A stretch of DNA of 9,130 nucleotides from Candidatus Bathyarchaeota archaeon (GCA_026014515.1 JAOZIG010000077.1:1-9130), one strand, 5' to 3'. Counted from the first letter of the stretch, positions 1 through 5,985 are shown. Notes: generated by a model from the letters alone, not told the origin. A program made the numbers and translations.

Positions 1-600
1 GACTGATTGGTATCGTTCCTCGCTGTACTCATGGAAATCAATAGATCGGAACCCTGCGTTGGTGAAGTATTCGTTGAACTCCTCGTTGCTGGGGTAGACA
101 TCAAGCTGGTTCTGTTTGATCTCTGGGAAATAATGGAACACAACCTTCTTGTGAAGCTGCGCGTGCCCAATGGTTCTGATTACGGTGTTTCCTCCCTTCT
201 TTAAAGTACGTCCACACTCATCCGCTGTACCCTGTTTGTCCACGATATGATGCCAGACCTGACTACTGAATACACAGTCGAGGATGTCTGGTCTTAGGGG
301 CAGCCACTCACCTATACCGTTGAACCAGTGAACGCTTCTTGATTTCTCACGTGCCTTTCCTAGCATGTCTGGCACTGGGTCCATGCCCAGCATCATACAG
401 TCTGCCTCTGAGCCAACGCCTACAGTATATAGCCCTGTACCGCAGCCGAGATCAAGCACAAGTGAATCATTGTTGAGATTTGCTAGTCGTTTGGTTTCTC
501 TACCCCAGAGATCGATCTTCTCGCTCCGTCTTCCCTTATCGTACTCGTTAGCTATCTTTCCGAACTCTTTACCGGACTGTTTACTGTAATCGTAGCTCAT
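1..600 (-). CDS. Class I SAM-dependent methyltransferase (C-terminus beyond window)
   Basis: Reading leftwards from ATG at 600-598, an open frame of 200 codons continues without a stop to the window edge. The protein begins MSYDYSKQSGKEFG. Residues 46-60 hold motif I of the Rossmann-type methyltransferase fold (LVLDLGCGTGLYTV), which binds S-adenosylmethionine. An acidic residue follows strand 2 (GMDPVPDML, about 71-80), and 103-120 (RPDILDCVFSSQVWHHI) corresponds to the motif IV region of UbiE/Methyltransf_11 proteins. LKKGGNTVIRT (about 133-143) is the usual 'lkpGG' turn before strand 5. Together these place it in the Methyltransf_11/UbiE-like group; the substrate cannot be told. The start is supported by a TATA-like box about 28 nt upstream, implying a leaderless mRNA. 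It is divergent from the surface-protein gene at 708. Family call is firm, substrate unknown; only the last part of the protein is missing. Confidence 0.9.
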   Translation of the reverse strand, partial: MSYDYSKQSGKEFGKIANEYDKGRRSEKIDLWGRETKRLANLNNDSLVLDLGCGTGLYTVGVGSEADCMMLGMDPVPDMLGKAREKSRSVHWFNGIGEWLPLRPDILDCVFSSQVWHHIVDKQGTADECGRTLKKGGNTVIRTIGHAQLHKKVVFHYFPEIKQNQLDVYPSNEEFNEYFTNAGFRSIDFHEYSEERYQSV

Positions 601-624
601 AGAGAGAAATACGATGGATTAAGG

Positions 625-632
625 TAATAAAA
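625..632 (-). promoter_or_regulatory. TATA box of the methyltransferase gene
   Basis: On the minus strand this reads TTTTATTA, centred about 28 nt before the ATG at 600. Archaeal transcription normally starts about 25 nt downstream of the TATA centre, so the transcript would begin at or within a few bases of the start codon. No Shine-Dalgarno sequence lies between. The same octamer occurs on the opposite strand for the divergent gene. Confidence 0.55.
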
Positions 633-676
633 CAAACTACGGATTGAAACATTGATTATTTTCAATATGAGGGAAA

Positions 677-684
677 TTTTATTA
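677..684 (+). promoter_or_regulatory. TATA box of the surface-protein gene
   Basis: TTTTATTA preceded by GGGAAA (a plausible BRE) is centred about 27 nt before the ATG at 708, predicting a leaderless or nearly leaderless mRNA. It is the same octamer as the divergent methyltransferase box, and the two promoters share the 107-bp intergenic region. Confidence 0.55.
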
Positions 685-707
685 CATCATAAGTTGCTGG
701 TTGCCTC

Positions 708-1730
708 ATGAACTCTAAACAAGGTATGTTTCTAACATTATTCAGCGTAATTATGCTGTTTTCCATGGTATCAACGGCGTCAGGCTTGGTTATCGAAGAG
801 ATAGTCTTCTTCCATGACATGGATGCAAATGGGCACCCAATAGAGCAACTAGACTTCTATCAGGACACCGACGCCGTCATGTTATGGGTAAACATGACGG
901 ATATTCATGTAAATGACACTATCACATTTGAGTGGCGAAACCCAGCGGGTGAGATATACACTACCCAAGAATGGATCGCACCAAGTTGGATTGAATCTAC
1001 CCCATCCTATAGCATGTTTGAGGAGATCGAAATCATGGGTGACCCCGCAGAGAACATGCTTGGAATATGGGACGTAAAAATCAGTATAGGTGATGAATGG
1101 CATTGGTGGAGTTTCAGCTTAAACGGAGGAACAGCAGATGGATCATCTGCCACAGTCTCAACGGACTACATGGCCATTACTGATGTGACAAAACCCACAA
1201 GTTATACCCCCGGTAGTAACGTGACACTTACAATCACAGTAGATTATAGTTTCACATCAGAGACCGCTGTAGCCCCGAGCATATGGAATAACAACACATG
1301 GACATTCATAGCAACCGTAGAAGACACCCTAGTTGGCACTGGAACCAAGACATATGACCTAGAGTTCATGGCGGATGAAGCAGGAACCGCATACTATGCC
1401 ATAGCGTACTTCGTTGAGGGCGAGAATATCATATACGATGAGTACCACGGAATAGTTCCCTTCGTGCTTGAATCAGACGGAGACCAGTCAACAACCCCCT
1501 CACTAGACAACATTGACCTGCCTACAAACATTGATGTTGATGAGATAAAGAACCAGATCAACGACTACATCGGGTATGGACTAGATTTCATAGAAAACAT
1601 TGAGGTCCCAGATGAATTGAAGGACGTCGAGGACACCATCAAAGAAAAAACAGGCATACCAGGATACCCCATTAACTCGATTCTAGCTGGCGCAACTTTA
1701 CTTGGGCTCTATCTGAGAAGAAAAAGATAA
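708..1730 (+). CDS. Secreted surface protein with C-terminal membrane anchor / CTERM-like tail
   Basis: 340 residues, family not recognised. Residues 1-26 form a signal peptide: Lys4, a hydrophobic core from about 7 to 20, then STASG as a likely cleavage region. The mature part looks like two beta-rich domains, about 27-150 (many Trp, acidic) and about 155-255 (SYTPGSNVTLTITVDY, like an Ig/bacterial-type sandwich strand). Four N-X-S/T sequons occur at N62, N69, N171 and N195, suggesting N-glycosylation outside the cell. Residues 255-315 are an acidic, Asp/Glu/Asn-rich stalk. The C-terminus is a tripartite tail: GIPGYP (316-321), a short hydrophobic helix (about 322-336) and RRKR (337-340), resembling PGF-CTERM/Loki-CTERM signals processed by archaeosortases. 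Inference: an envelope or S-layer-associated protein exposed on the surface. A leaderless promoter supports the start; no obvious operon partner. Confidence 0.82.
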   Translation: MNSKQGMFLTLFSVIMLFSMVSTASGLVIEEIVFFHDMDANGHPIEQLDFYQDTDAVMLWVNMTDIHVNDTITFEWRNPAGEIYTTQEWIAPSWIESTPSYSMFEEIEIMGDPAENMLGIWDVKISIGDEWHWWSFSLNGGTADGSSATVSTDYMAITDVTKPTSYTPGSNVTLTITVDYSFTSETAVAPSIWNNNTWTFIATVEDTLVGTGTKTYDLEFMADEAGTAYYAIAYFVEGENIIYDEYHGIVPFVLESDGDQSTTPSLDNIDLPTNIDVDEIKNQINDYIGYGLDFIENIEVPDELKDVEDTIKEKTGIPGYPINSILAGATLLGLYLRRKR

Positions 1731-1740
1731 ACGAACAAGG

Positions 1741-1755
1741 TTGGAGACTCTCCAA
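1741..1755. terminator. Small hairpin between convergent genes
   Basis: TTGGAG-ACT-CTCCAA is a perfect 6-bp inverted repeat with a 3-nt loop, 10 nt after the stop of the surface-protein gene and 18 nt beyond the stop of the convergent CMD gene. Its position suggests a bidirectional terminator. No clear T-tract follows on the plus strand, so termination activity is inferred, not shown. Confidence 0.35.
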
Positions 1756-1773
1756 TCTCTGTTAAAACTATGT

Positions 1774-2073
1774 TTATTCAAGTTCTACGATTAATGGTAT
1801 GCTCATCTCAGCCGATGATAATCCCTGACACCAAGCCAACATGGAAGCAGCCTCAACCTCTTTCTTAGTTGCACCAGCAGCCAAGGCTCTTCGTGACCAG
1901 AAACGTGTGCTCAACGGGTCTCTTGTTGTGGAGTTTATCCCAACCAAAACAAGGGCTAGGGTCTTGTCGTCTAGGTTTCCTGTCTTTTTTATTGCCTCAA
2001 AGAGGTTCAGATAAGCTGATGCTACTTCGGGGCACTCGTCACTAAAAATGGTCCAAATATCTTTGTTTGCCAT
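1774..2073 (-). CDS. CMD/AhpD-fold protein lacking catalytic cysteines
   Basis: 99 residues from ATG at 2073. A GTG two codons upstream (2079) is possible, but a TATA-like box centred near 2102 fits a leaderless start at 2073 better. The pattern LDDKTLALVLVG (34-45) followed by RRALAAGATKKEVEAASMLAW (61-81) is the carboxymuconolactone decarboxylase domain. In the redox (AhpD-type) branch the helix between these carries C-x-x-C-x-x-x-H; here the aligned residues appear to be Asp52, Ser55 and Trp59 (RDPLSTRFW), so neither active cysteine nor the histidine is present. Cys14 and Cys82 exist but lie elsewhere. It is therefore unlikely to be a peroxidase/disulfide reductase of the AhpD kind. It may be a non-redox CMD homologue, a binding protein or a subunit. 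Convergent with the surface-protein gene; no operon partner visible. Confidence 0.8.
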   Translation of the reverse strand: MANKDIWTIFSDECPEVASAYLNLFEAIKKTGNLDDKTLALVLVGINSTTRDPLSTRFWSRRALAAGATKKEVEAASMLAWCQGLSSAEMSIPLIVELE

Positions 2074-2097
2074 ACCCACTACTGAGCGATGTTCTGG

Positions 2098-2107
2098 ATA
2101 ATATTTT
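2098..2107 (-). promoter_or_regulatory. TATA box of the CMD-family gene
   Basis: The minus strand reads AAAATATTAT, centred about 29 nt before the ATG at 2073 and about 23 nt before the GTG at 2079. The spacing favours a leaderless ATG start. Confidence 0.45.
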
Positions 2108-2150
2108 CTGAGACGGAGACATTCACGTGGAAAAAAGGGGATAAGGAAAC

Positions 2151-2158
2151 TTTATTAT
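2151..2158 (+). promoter_or_regulatory. TATA box of tRNA-Asn
   Basis: TTTATTAT preceded by GGAAAC lies about 33 nt upstream of the tRNA 5' end, which places transcription start a few bases before the mature end. It resembles the TTTTATTA boxes at 625-632 and 677-684. Confidence 0.5.
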
Positions 2159-2187
2159 TTCATACCATATATGATGGAAAGGCGAGA

Positions 2188-2261
2188 GCCGCCATAGCTC
2201 AGCTCGGTAGAGCGTCTGCCTGTTAAGCAGTTGGTCTTCGGTTCGAATCCGAATGGCGGCG
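2188..2261 (+). tRNA. tRNA-Asn (anticodon GTT), CCA encoded
   Basis: A full cloverleaf can be drawn by hand. The acceptor stem GCCGCCA/TGGCGGC is perfectly paired (2188-2194 with 2254-2260). The D stem is GCTC/GAGC around a loop with GG. The anticodon loop is CTGTTAA with GTT at positions 34-36. The T arm is TTCGG-TTCGAAT-CCGAA. The outermost anticodon-stem pair would be T-T. The discriminator base is G2261 and CCA is encoded at 2262-2264. No intron. The antisense stop codon of the convergent coiled-coil gene begins at the next base, 2265. Confidence 0.95.
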
Positions 2262-2264
2262 CCA

Positions 2265-3146
2265 CTAAATAATTTCTAATAGGTTTACCGTTAAACCACT
2301 TATCGTGCCAGCGTCAATATCCACAGTCGCCTTGATCTCCATATGCATAATATCGACAGTAACCTTCGCTGGGGAGAACTCAAAGGTGAAATAAGCCTCA
2401 AGCTTCACCTGATAGCTGTCTTCCCCCACCTCAACGTTCTCAGTAGGGTTCCAGATTAGCCTACCCATCATGGCATCAACCTCCTGCTGTAACAGTATCT
2501 TGGCTGTGTTCTCACCATACAATGCGACCCAGTCAGCGAAATCAGCCTCCTCCGCTACAAGCAGCGTGTATACCTCGTTTGATATCTTCTGTTCAAAGTT
2601 GCTGGACGGGTTCGCCATATAGGCTGTTAGTAACCATACTCCATCGTTCTCCCGGACCATCTCCTGAATATCCTCAAGCTCATTATTCACAGAGTTATAC
2701 GCGGTCTCAAGGTCCGAGAAATCATCCACGACGGACTCCCAAGAATCGCGAAGATCGGCTATATCATACTCAAGGTACCCGATGTATTCCCCAGTGTTAA
2801 TGAGGTCATTCTCCAAGTCATTCAAGTCGCTGTTGAGACCAATCTGCCCGTTCTCCAACGCTGCGACTCGGGTATTAATCTGGTCGATAACCTCGGTTAA
2901 TGCCAGTATCCCCTCAAGGTTCTCATTGATTACAGCTATACTGTCGTTCACAGCAAGTATCCGCTGGTCTAGTGAGGTAATATTGCCCTCAATGTCTCCT
3001 ATCCGGTCCTCAACTGTCTTACTCCGCTCATTCACCATATCAGGGTAAAACACAGCGTAACCTGAGCCCAACCCGAGACTGACACCGATAATAAGCCCAA
3101 TAATAACTAACGCGAGGGGCTTTGATACTGGAAGACGTGACTGCAT
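2265..3146 (-). CDS. Membrane-anchored coiled-coil protein of unknown function
   Basis: 293 residues from ATG at 3146; a TTG seven codons upstream (3167) is the alternative. Residues about 10-33 (PLALVIIGLIIGVSLGLGSG) form one hydrophobic segment after a short basic N-terminus, so it is a signal anchor or uncleaved membrane helix. About 38-165 shows heptad spacing of I/L/V with Glu/Asp/Asn between (VEDRIGDIEGNITSLDQRI and onwards), a long acidic coiled coil. About 168-293 is a globular domain starting DGVWLLTAYM and ending in beta-strand-like alternation (VTVDIMHMEIKATVDI). No family recognised. By topology the coil and globular part are probably outside the cell; the N-I-T and N-D-S sequons agree. 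It lies 38 nt downstream of thiL on the same strand and may be cotranscribed, but has its own TATA-like box. Its stop codon touches the CCA of tRNA-Asn. Confidence 0.8.
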   Translation of the reverse strand: MQSRLPVSKPLALVIIGLIIGVSLGLGSGYAVFYPDMVNERSKTVEDRIGDIEGNITSLDQRILAVNDSIAVINENLEGILALTEVIDQINTRVAALENGQIGLNSDLNDLENDLINTGEYIGYLEYDIADLRDSWESVVDDFSDLETAYNSVNNELEDIQEMVRENDGVWLLTAYMANPSSNFEQKISNEVYTLLVAEEADFADWVALYGENTAKILLQQEVDAMMGRLIWNPTENVEVGEDSYQVKLEAYFTFEFSPAKVTVDIMHMEIKATVDIDAGTISGLTVNLLEII

Positions 3147-3167
3147 ACCATGAATAGATGAGACCAA

Positions 3168-3176
3168 GAAAATAAG
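3168..3176 (-). promoter_or_regulatory. Possible TATA box of the coiled-coil gene, upstream of a leaderless start
   Basis: The minus strand reads CTTATTTTC in the short gap after thiL. It is centred 26 nt before ATG 3146, matching the leaderless spacing of other genes here. This is the main reason to prefer ATG 3146 over TTG 3167, which overlaps the box region. Confidence 0.35.
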
Positions 3177-3184
3177 CTTTGAAC

Positions 3185-4192
3185 CTATTTCTGCCCCGTG
3201 AAGTGGTTCCAGCCACCTTTCTTGATGGGAACCAGCTTATCTTGACGCCTGTAGACGATCTCTTTACCCTCACTGACCACACCTATGTTCAACAACTCGC
3301 AGCCAACACTCTTCAAAGCAGCCTTGATCTTAGACCCCTTACTCGGGGGATAAGTGAACACAAGCTCATACTCTTCCCCACCGTTAAACGCGAGACTCAC
3401 AGGGTCAAGCCCCTTACGCTCAGCAAACTTCAAAGCCAAAGGATGAATAGGCGGGTCATCAACAACAAAACCAAACCCAATACTTCGACGCAGATCATAG
3501 AGGCTGACACTCAACCCATCACTACTATCCATACAACTGGAGACTACGCCGGTTTTGCTTAACGCGATCCCCTCCTCAACCCGGGCTTTAGGCATGTAGA
3601 CTGCATCTAGTGCTGGTTGTTTCACGTCTTTCTGTGGTTCAATCCCCCCCATTAGGTGTGTGAATCCGACGCTTGTCAAACCAAAGTAGCCTGTGGTAGC
3701 TAAGATGTGCCCGGGTTTCGCTCCACCAGCCCTGAGCATAATACGCTTCTCATCCATAATACCCAGCGCAGTGCCCGATATTATGACATCGCACGCCTCG
3801 TTAGTGTCACCACCAACCACGTGACAACCATACTCCCGGGCACCAGCCTCGAAGCCCTTCGCCATATCCTCCACTGCCTCAACTGGATAATCATCAGGGA
3901 TGCCTATGTTGGGCATGAATGCTGTGGGTTGAGCCCCCTTTGCGCCTAGGTCACTGACATTCATTACAACGGCTTTACGTGCAGCCTGAAACGAGGTCAT
4001 ACCGGCGGGGATGTCTGTTTTCCATACAAGCATGTCCGTGTTAACCACAAGGGCTCTTCCATCACCTAGACTCAAAGCAGACGCGTCGTCCCAGAAGGGG
4101 ATTGGCATACCGGGCATTGGTGTTAATTGTTTCATTATGCGCTGTATTAGGGTGCGTTCCCCCACATCACTGACCCTTGACAATTTTATCAA
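3185..4192 (-). CDS. thiL: Thiamine-monophosphate kinase
   Basis: Phosphorylates thiamine monophosphate to thiamine diphosphate with ATP, the last step of thiamine cofactor synthesis, in the cytosol. At 335 residues it has the normal family length, and the ThiL/PurM-like motifs appear in order: SDVGERTLIQRI (8-19), WDDASAL (34-40) and NTDMLV (51-56) with metal-binding Asp, RKAVVMNVSDLGAKGAQP (72-89), VVGGDT (125-130), SSCMDSSDGLS (218-228) and NGGEEYELVFT (270-280). The segment WKTDIPAGM (57-65) replaces the bacterial 'EGVHF' stretch, as in many archaeal ThiL proteins. The start is TTG at 4192, with a TATA box about 25 nt upstream (leaderless); a second TTG at codon 4 is possible. Divergent from the CoA-transferase gene. 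The coiled-coil gene follows on the same strand but has no evident link to thiamine. No other thiamine gene is in the window. Confidence 0.95.
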   Translation of the reverse strand: MIKLSRVSDVGERTLIQRIMKQLTPMPGMPIPFWDDASALSLGDGRALVVNTDMLVWKTDIPAGMTSFQAARKAVVMNVSDLGAKGAQPTAFMPNIGIPDDYPVEAVEDMAKGFEAGAREYGCHVVGGDTNEACDVIISGTALGIMDEKRIMLRAGGAKPGHILATTGYFGLTSVGFTHLMGGIEPQKDVKQPALDAVYMPKARVEEGIALSKTGVVSSCMDSSDGLSVSLYDLRRSIGFGFVVDDPPIHPLALKFAERKGLDPVSLAFNGGEEYELVFTYPPSKGSKIKAALKSVGCELLNIGVVSEGKEIVYRRQDKLVPIKKGGWNHFTGQK

Positions 4193-4211
4193 CAGAGGAA
4201 TACTCGGCTAA

Positions 4212-4222
4212 GGTATAAAAAA
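4212..4222 (-). promoter_or_regulatory. TATA box of thiL
   Basis: The minus strand reads TTTTTTATACC, with the TTATA core centred about 25 nt before the TTG at 4192. The predicted transcription start therefore falls on or next to the start codon. Confidence 0.55.
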
Positions 4223-4240
4223 TGGGGTCCGGGTAAACGT

Positions 4241-4247
4241 CTTATAC
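4241..4247 (+). promoter_or_regulatory. Possible TATA box of the CoA-transferase gene
   Basis: CTTATAC is centred about 35 nt before the TTG at 4279, predicting a short leader starting near 4270. The leader would keep the GTGATC (4268-4273) only partly, so either the transcription start is a little upstream or this box is not the right one. Confidence 0.35.
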
Positions 4248-4267
4248 AGGAAACGGAGCGTTAATGG

Positions 4268-4273
4268 TGTGAT
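4268..4273 (+). promoter_or_regulatory. Ribosome binding site supporting TTG 4279
   Basis: GTGATC can pair with the GATCAC near the 3' end of archaeal 16S rRNA. It is 5 nt from TTG 4279 and too far (14 nt or more) from the ATGs at 4288 and 4294, so it favours the TTG start. Confidence 0.35.
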
Positions 4274-4278
4274 CAGTT

Positions 4279-5439
4279 TTGAGTAAAATGAAGATGCCAC
4301 TGGAAGACATCAGGGTCGTGGACATGACCCACGTATGGTACGGACCATGGTGTACAATGATGCTAGGCTACATGGGAGCAGAAGTAATACGCGTAGAACC
4401 CCCATGGGGAGCCATAGACAGACTCAGCCAAAGCGGAGTATTCGGCGGGGTACCCTACACATTCCACCACCTCAACCTCAACAAGAAGGACATAACCCTC
4501 AACACAAAAGACCCAGAAGGCTTAGAGTTACTGAAAGAGCTAATCAAGAAAAGCGATGTCGTCGTCCAGAACATGAGCGTCGGAGCAATGGAGCGCATGG
4601 GACTAGGCTACGATGTACTCAAAGAGCTAAACCCCGGAATCATCTACGCAGCCCTAACAGGATTCGGACAGACAGGCCCATACAAGGACCGCAAGAGCTA
4701 CGCAATGATCGCAGAAGCCATGGCAAGCTACACAAGGCTCACAGGCGATGGCGTAGACCCAGAGGGCCCACCCATCGAGATGGCCATGGCGCTTGGTGAC
4801 ATCGGACCCGGGACAATGGCGGCGTTCGGAATCGTTTCAGCGCTACGATATAGGGATCATACAGGCGTTGGTCAGATGCTTGACCTGAGTCAGATAGAGA
4901 TAATGACAAGCTTCAACCCCGGCATCACCCTCTGGAACCTAGGACAGGTAACCCCAACGGAGATGAGGAAAAAGAGCCCCGGCGGAGGTATAGGCGGACT
5001 CTTCAAAGCGAAAGACGGTGAGTATGTGCGCATCGGAGCCTTCAGCCCATCAGCGGTGGACACCATGAGGACAATATTCGATGATGACGAGTTCAACAGC
5101 GAGAAACTGGAGAAATACGTCTCGGAGCACACCCAGAAAGAAGTGGTTGACAAACTCGTTGAGGCACGGCTACCAGTAGCACCCATCTACCACACAAAAG
5201 ACACGGCAAACGATCCGCATCTTATCGAAAGAGGCATGTACCAGGAAATCGAGCACCCCAAGGCAGGCAAATACAAGGCAACCACGTTCCCCTTCAAGAT
5301 GAGCGAGACCCAGCCACAGATCAAACGACACGCTCCACTCCTAGGACAGGACAACGAGTACGTCATCTGTGATCTACTGGGCAAGTCAAAAGAGTACTAT
5401 GATGAGCTCAAGAAGAAGGGCGTCGTTGCCTGGACCTAG
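4279..5439 (+). CDS. Class III CoA-transferase (CaiB/BaiF family)
   Basis: 386 residues, usual family length. Enzymes of this group move CoA between carboxylic acids through an aspartyl-CoA anhydride (formyl-CoA, carnitine-CoA, succinyl-CoA:acid transferases). The N-terminal motif DMTHVWYGPWCTMMLGYMGAEVIRVEPP (15-42, key residues GP, GAEVI, E) matches the family Rossmann-like start. TGFGQTGPYKDR (about 127-138) and GVGQMLDLSQIE (about 195-206) are also typical. The catalytic Asp is most likely D174, in ALGDIGPG, aligned with the ALGDSNSG of formyl-CoA transferase. KAKDGEYVRIGAF opens the second domain. The substrate cannot be inferred; no partner acyl-CoA gene is nearby. Start chosen as TTG 4279 because GTGATC, complementary to the 16S rRNA tail, lies 5 nt upstream; ATG at 4288 or 4294 are alternatives. 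Divergent from thiL, probably transcribed alone. Confidence 0.92.
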   Translation: MSKMKMPLEDIRVVDMTHVWYGPWCTMMLGYMGAEVIRVEPPWGAIDRLSQSGVFGGVPYTFHHLNLNKKDITLNTKDPEGLELLKELIKKSDVVVQNMSVGAMERMGLGYDVLKELNPGIIYAALTGFGQTGPYKDRKSYAMIAEAMASYTRLTGDGVDPEGPPIEMAMALGDIGPGTMAAFGIVSALRYRDHTGVGQMLDLSQIEIMTSFNPGITLWNLGQVTPTEMRKKSPGGGIGGLFKAKDGEYVRIGAFSPSAVDTMRTIFDDDEFNSEKLEKYVSEHTQKEVVDKLVEARLPVAPIYHTKDTANDPHLIERGMYQEIEHPKAGKYKATTFPFKMSETQPQIKRHAPLLGQDNEYVICDLLGKSKEYYDELKKKGVVAWT

Positions 5440-5441
5440 TC

Positions 5442-5450
5442 CTTCTTTTT
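5442..5450 (+). terminator. T-rich terminator after the CoA-transferase gene
   Basis: A pyrimidine/T-rich run (TTCTTTTT) begins a few bases after the TAG at 5437-5439, with no hairpin needed, as is usual for archaeal factor-independent termination. It lies just upstream of the tRNA-Thr promoter. Confidence 0.4.
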
Positions 5451-5458
5451 CCAAATTT

Positions 5459-5467
5459 CTTTTAAAC
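5459..5467 (+). promoter_or_regulatory. TATA box of tRNA-Thr
   Basis: CTTTTAAAC is centred about 31 nt before the mature tRNA 5' end at 5494, giving a predicted start a few bases upstream of the tRNA. Confidence 0.5.
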
Positions 5468-5493
5468 GTGTACTCTGATACCGTCTGTGCAAT

Positions 5494-5565
5494 GCCTCGG
5501 TAGCTCAGCGGTGGAGCGGCAGCCTCGTAAGCTGTAGGCCGCGGGTTCAAATCCCGCTCGAGGCT
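5494..5565 (+). tRNA. tRNA-Thr (anticodon CGT), CCA encoded
   Basis: The hand-folded cloverleaf is complete. Acceptor GCCTCGG/TCGAGGC pairs with one terminal G-T. The D stem is GCTC/GAGC. The anticodon stem GCAGC/GCTGT has one G-T pair, and the loop CTCGTAA carries CGT at 34-36, reading ACG. The T arm is GCGGG-TTCAAAT-CCCGC. The discriminator base is T5565, usual for archaeal tRNA-Thr, and CCA follows at 5566-5568. No intron. The antisense TAA of vapC begins at the next base. Confidence 0.95.
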
Positions 5566-5568
5566 CCA

Positions 5569-5985
5569 TTAAAACAATCTAGTTAATGGTGTTCTATCAA
5601 AATCTTTGTCGTTTGAGACAATTTGTGTCGCGTTATTATCCAGTGCTGAGTTAAGGTGTATTGCGTCCTCAAAGTCAAGTTTGTATTCTTGCATTAGGAT
5701 TGGTGCTTCAATGAGTTGTTGAGCGGTTAGTGGGATTATATCCAGATTGATTAGACTGGAGAAGGCTGTGTTTAGCTGGTTGATGAAACCTGTATCCTTT
5801 AGGGTTTTCCCTATTTGACCAGCTATGACTATAGCGGTTTCATAGATTGTTAGAGAGGATGTAATGTACTCTTGAGGGTTTTCACCTATTTGTTTAATCC
5901 AGCGGGTGGCATCTTCGCCAAACTCATTTGAATCGGTAATCCAATAAACGAAGACATTTACATCTAGGTATGTTTTTCCAGCCAT
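5569..5985 (-). CDS. vapC: PIN-domain toxin, VapC family
   Basis: 138 residues, normal for a VapC ribonuclease toxin, which cleaves tRNA or other RNA using Mg2+ held by acidic residues. The PIN signature is intact: Asp8 (YLDVNVFVY), Glu49 (SLTIYETAIV), Asp104/Asp107 (LDFEDAIHLNSAL) and Asp126/Asp128 (IVSNDKDFDR). All expected acidic positions are present, so it is predicted active. The ATG at 5985 lies inside the end of vapB with a 22-nt overlap, typical of coupled antitoxin-toxin translation. The TAA stop (5571-5569) immediately abuts the CCA of the convergent tRNA-Thr gene, so any readthrough would be antisense to that tRNA. Whether the pair has any functional link to tRNA-Thr is unknown; the target RNA cannot be read from sequence. 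Confidence 0.93.
   Translation of the reverse strand: MAGKTYLDVNVFVYWITDSNEFGEDATRWIKQIGENPQEYITSSLTIYETAIVIAGQIGKTLKDTGFINQLNTAFSSLINLDIIPLTAQQLIEAPILMQEYKLDFEDAIHLNSALDNNATQIVSNDKDFDRTPLTRLF

Noticed and set aside
7..589. Two plus-strand open frames (7-204 and 365-589)
   Set aside because: They are antisense shadows of the methyltransferase gene, which has motif I and an unbroken frame on the minus strand.
2124..2129. CACGTG palindrome between the CMD gene and tRNA-Asn
   Set aside because: A six-base palindrome is expected by chance and it sits in no clear promoter position for either gene.
2522..3048. Plus-strand open frames opposite the coiled-coil gene
   Set aside because: Low-complexity Ser/Pro/Arg-rich products with no promoter. 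The minus-strand frame has a membrane helix and heptads.
4335..4799. Open frame of 154 codons on the plus strand, rich in Arg/Gln/His
   Set aside because: It lies wholly inside the CoA-transferase gene in another frame, and its low-complexity Arg-rich product is typical of a shadow frame. The CoA-transferase frame has clear family motifs throughout.
5546..5568. tRNA-Thr 3' end as an attachment site of an integrated element
   Set aside because: I looked for a second copy of the tRNA 3' sequence downstream through the end of the lyase gene and saw none; there is also no integrase in the window. The zero-gap junction is kept as an observation only.
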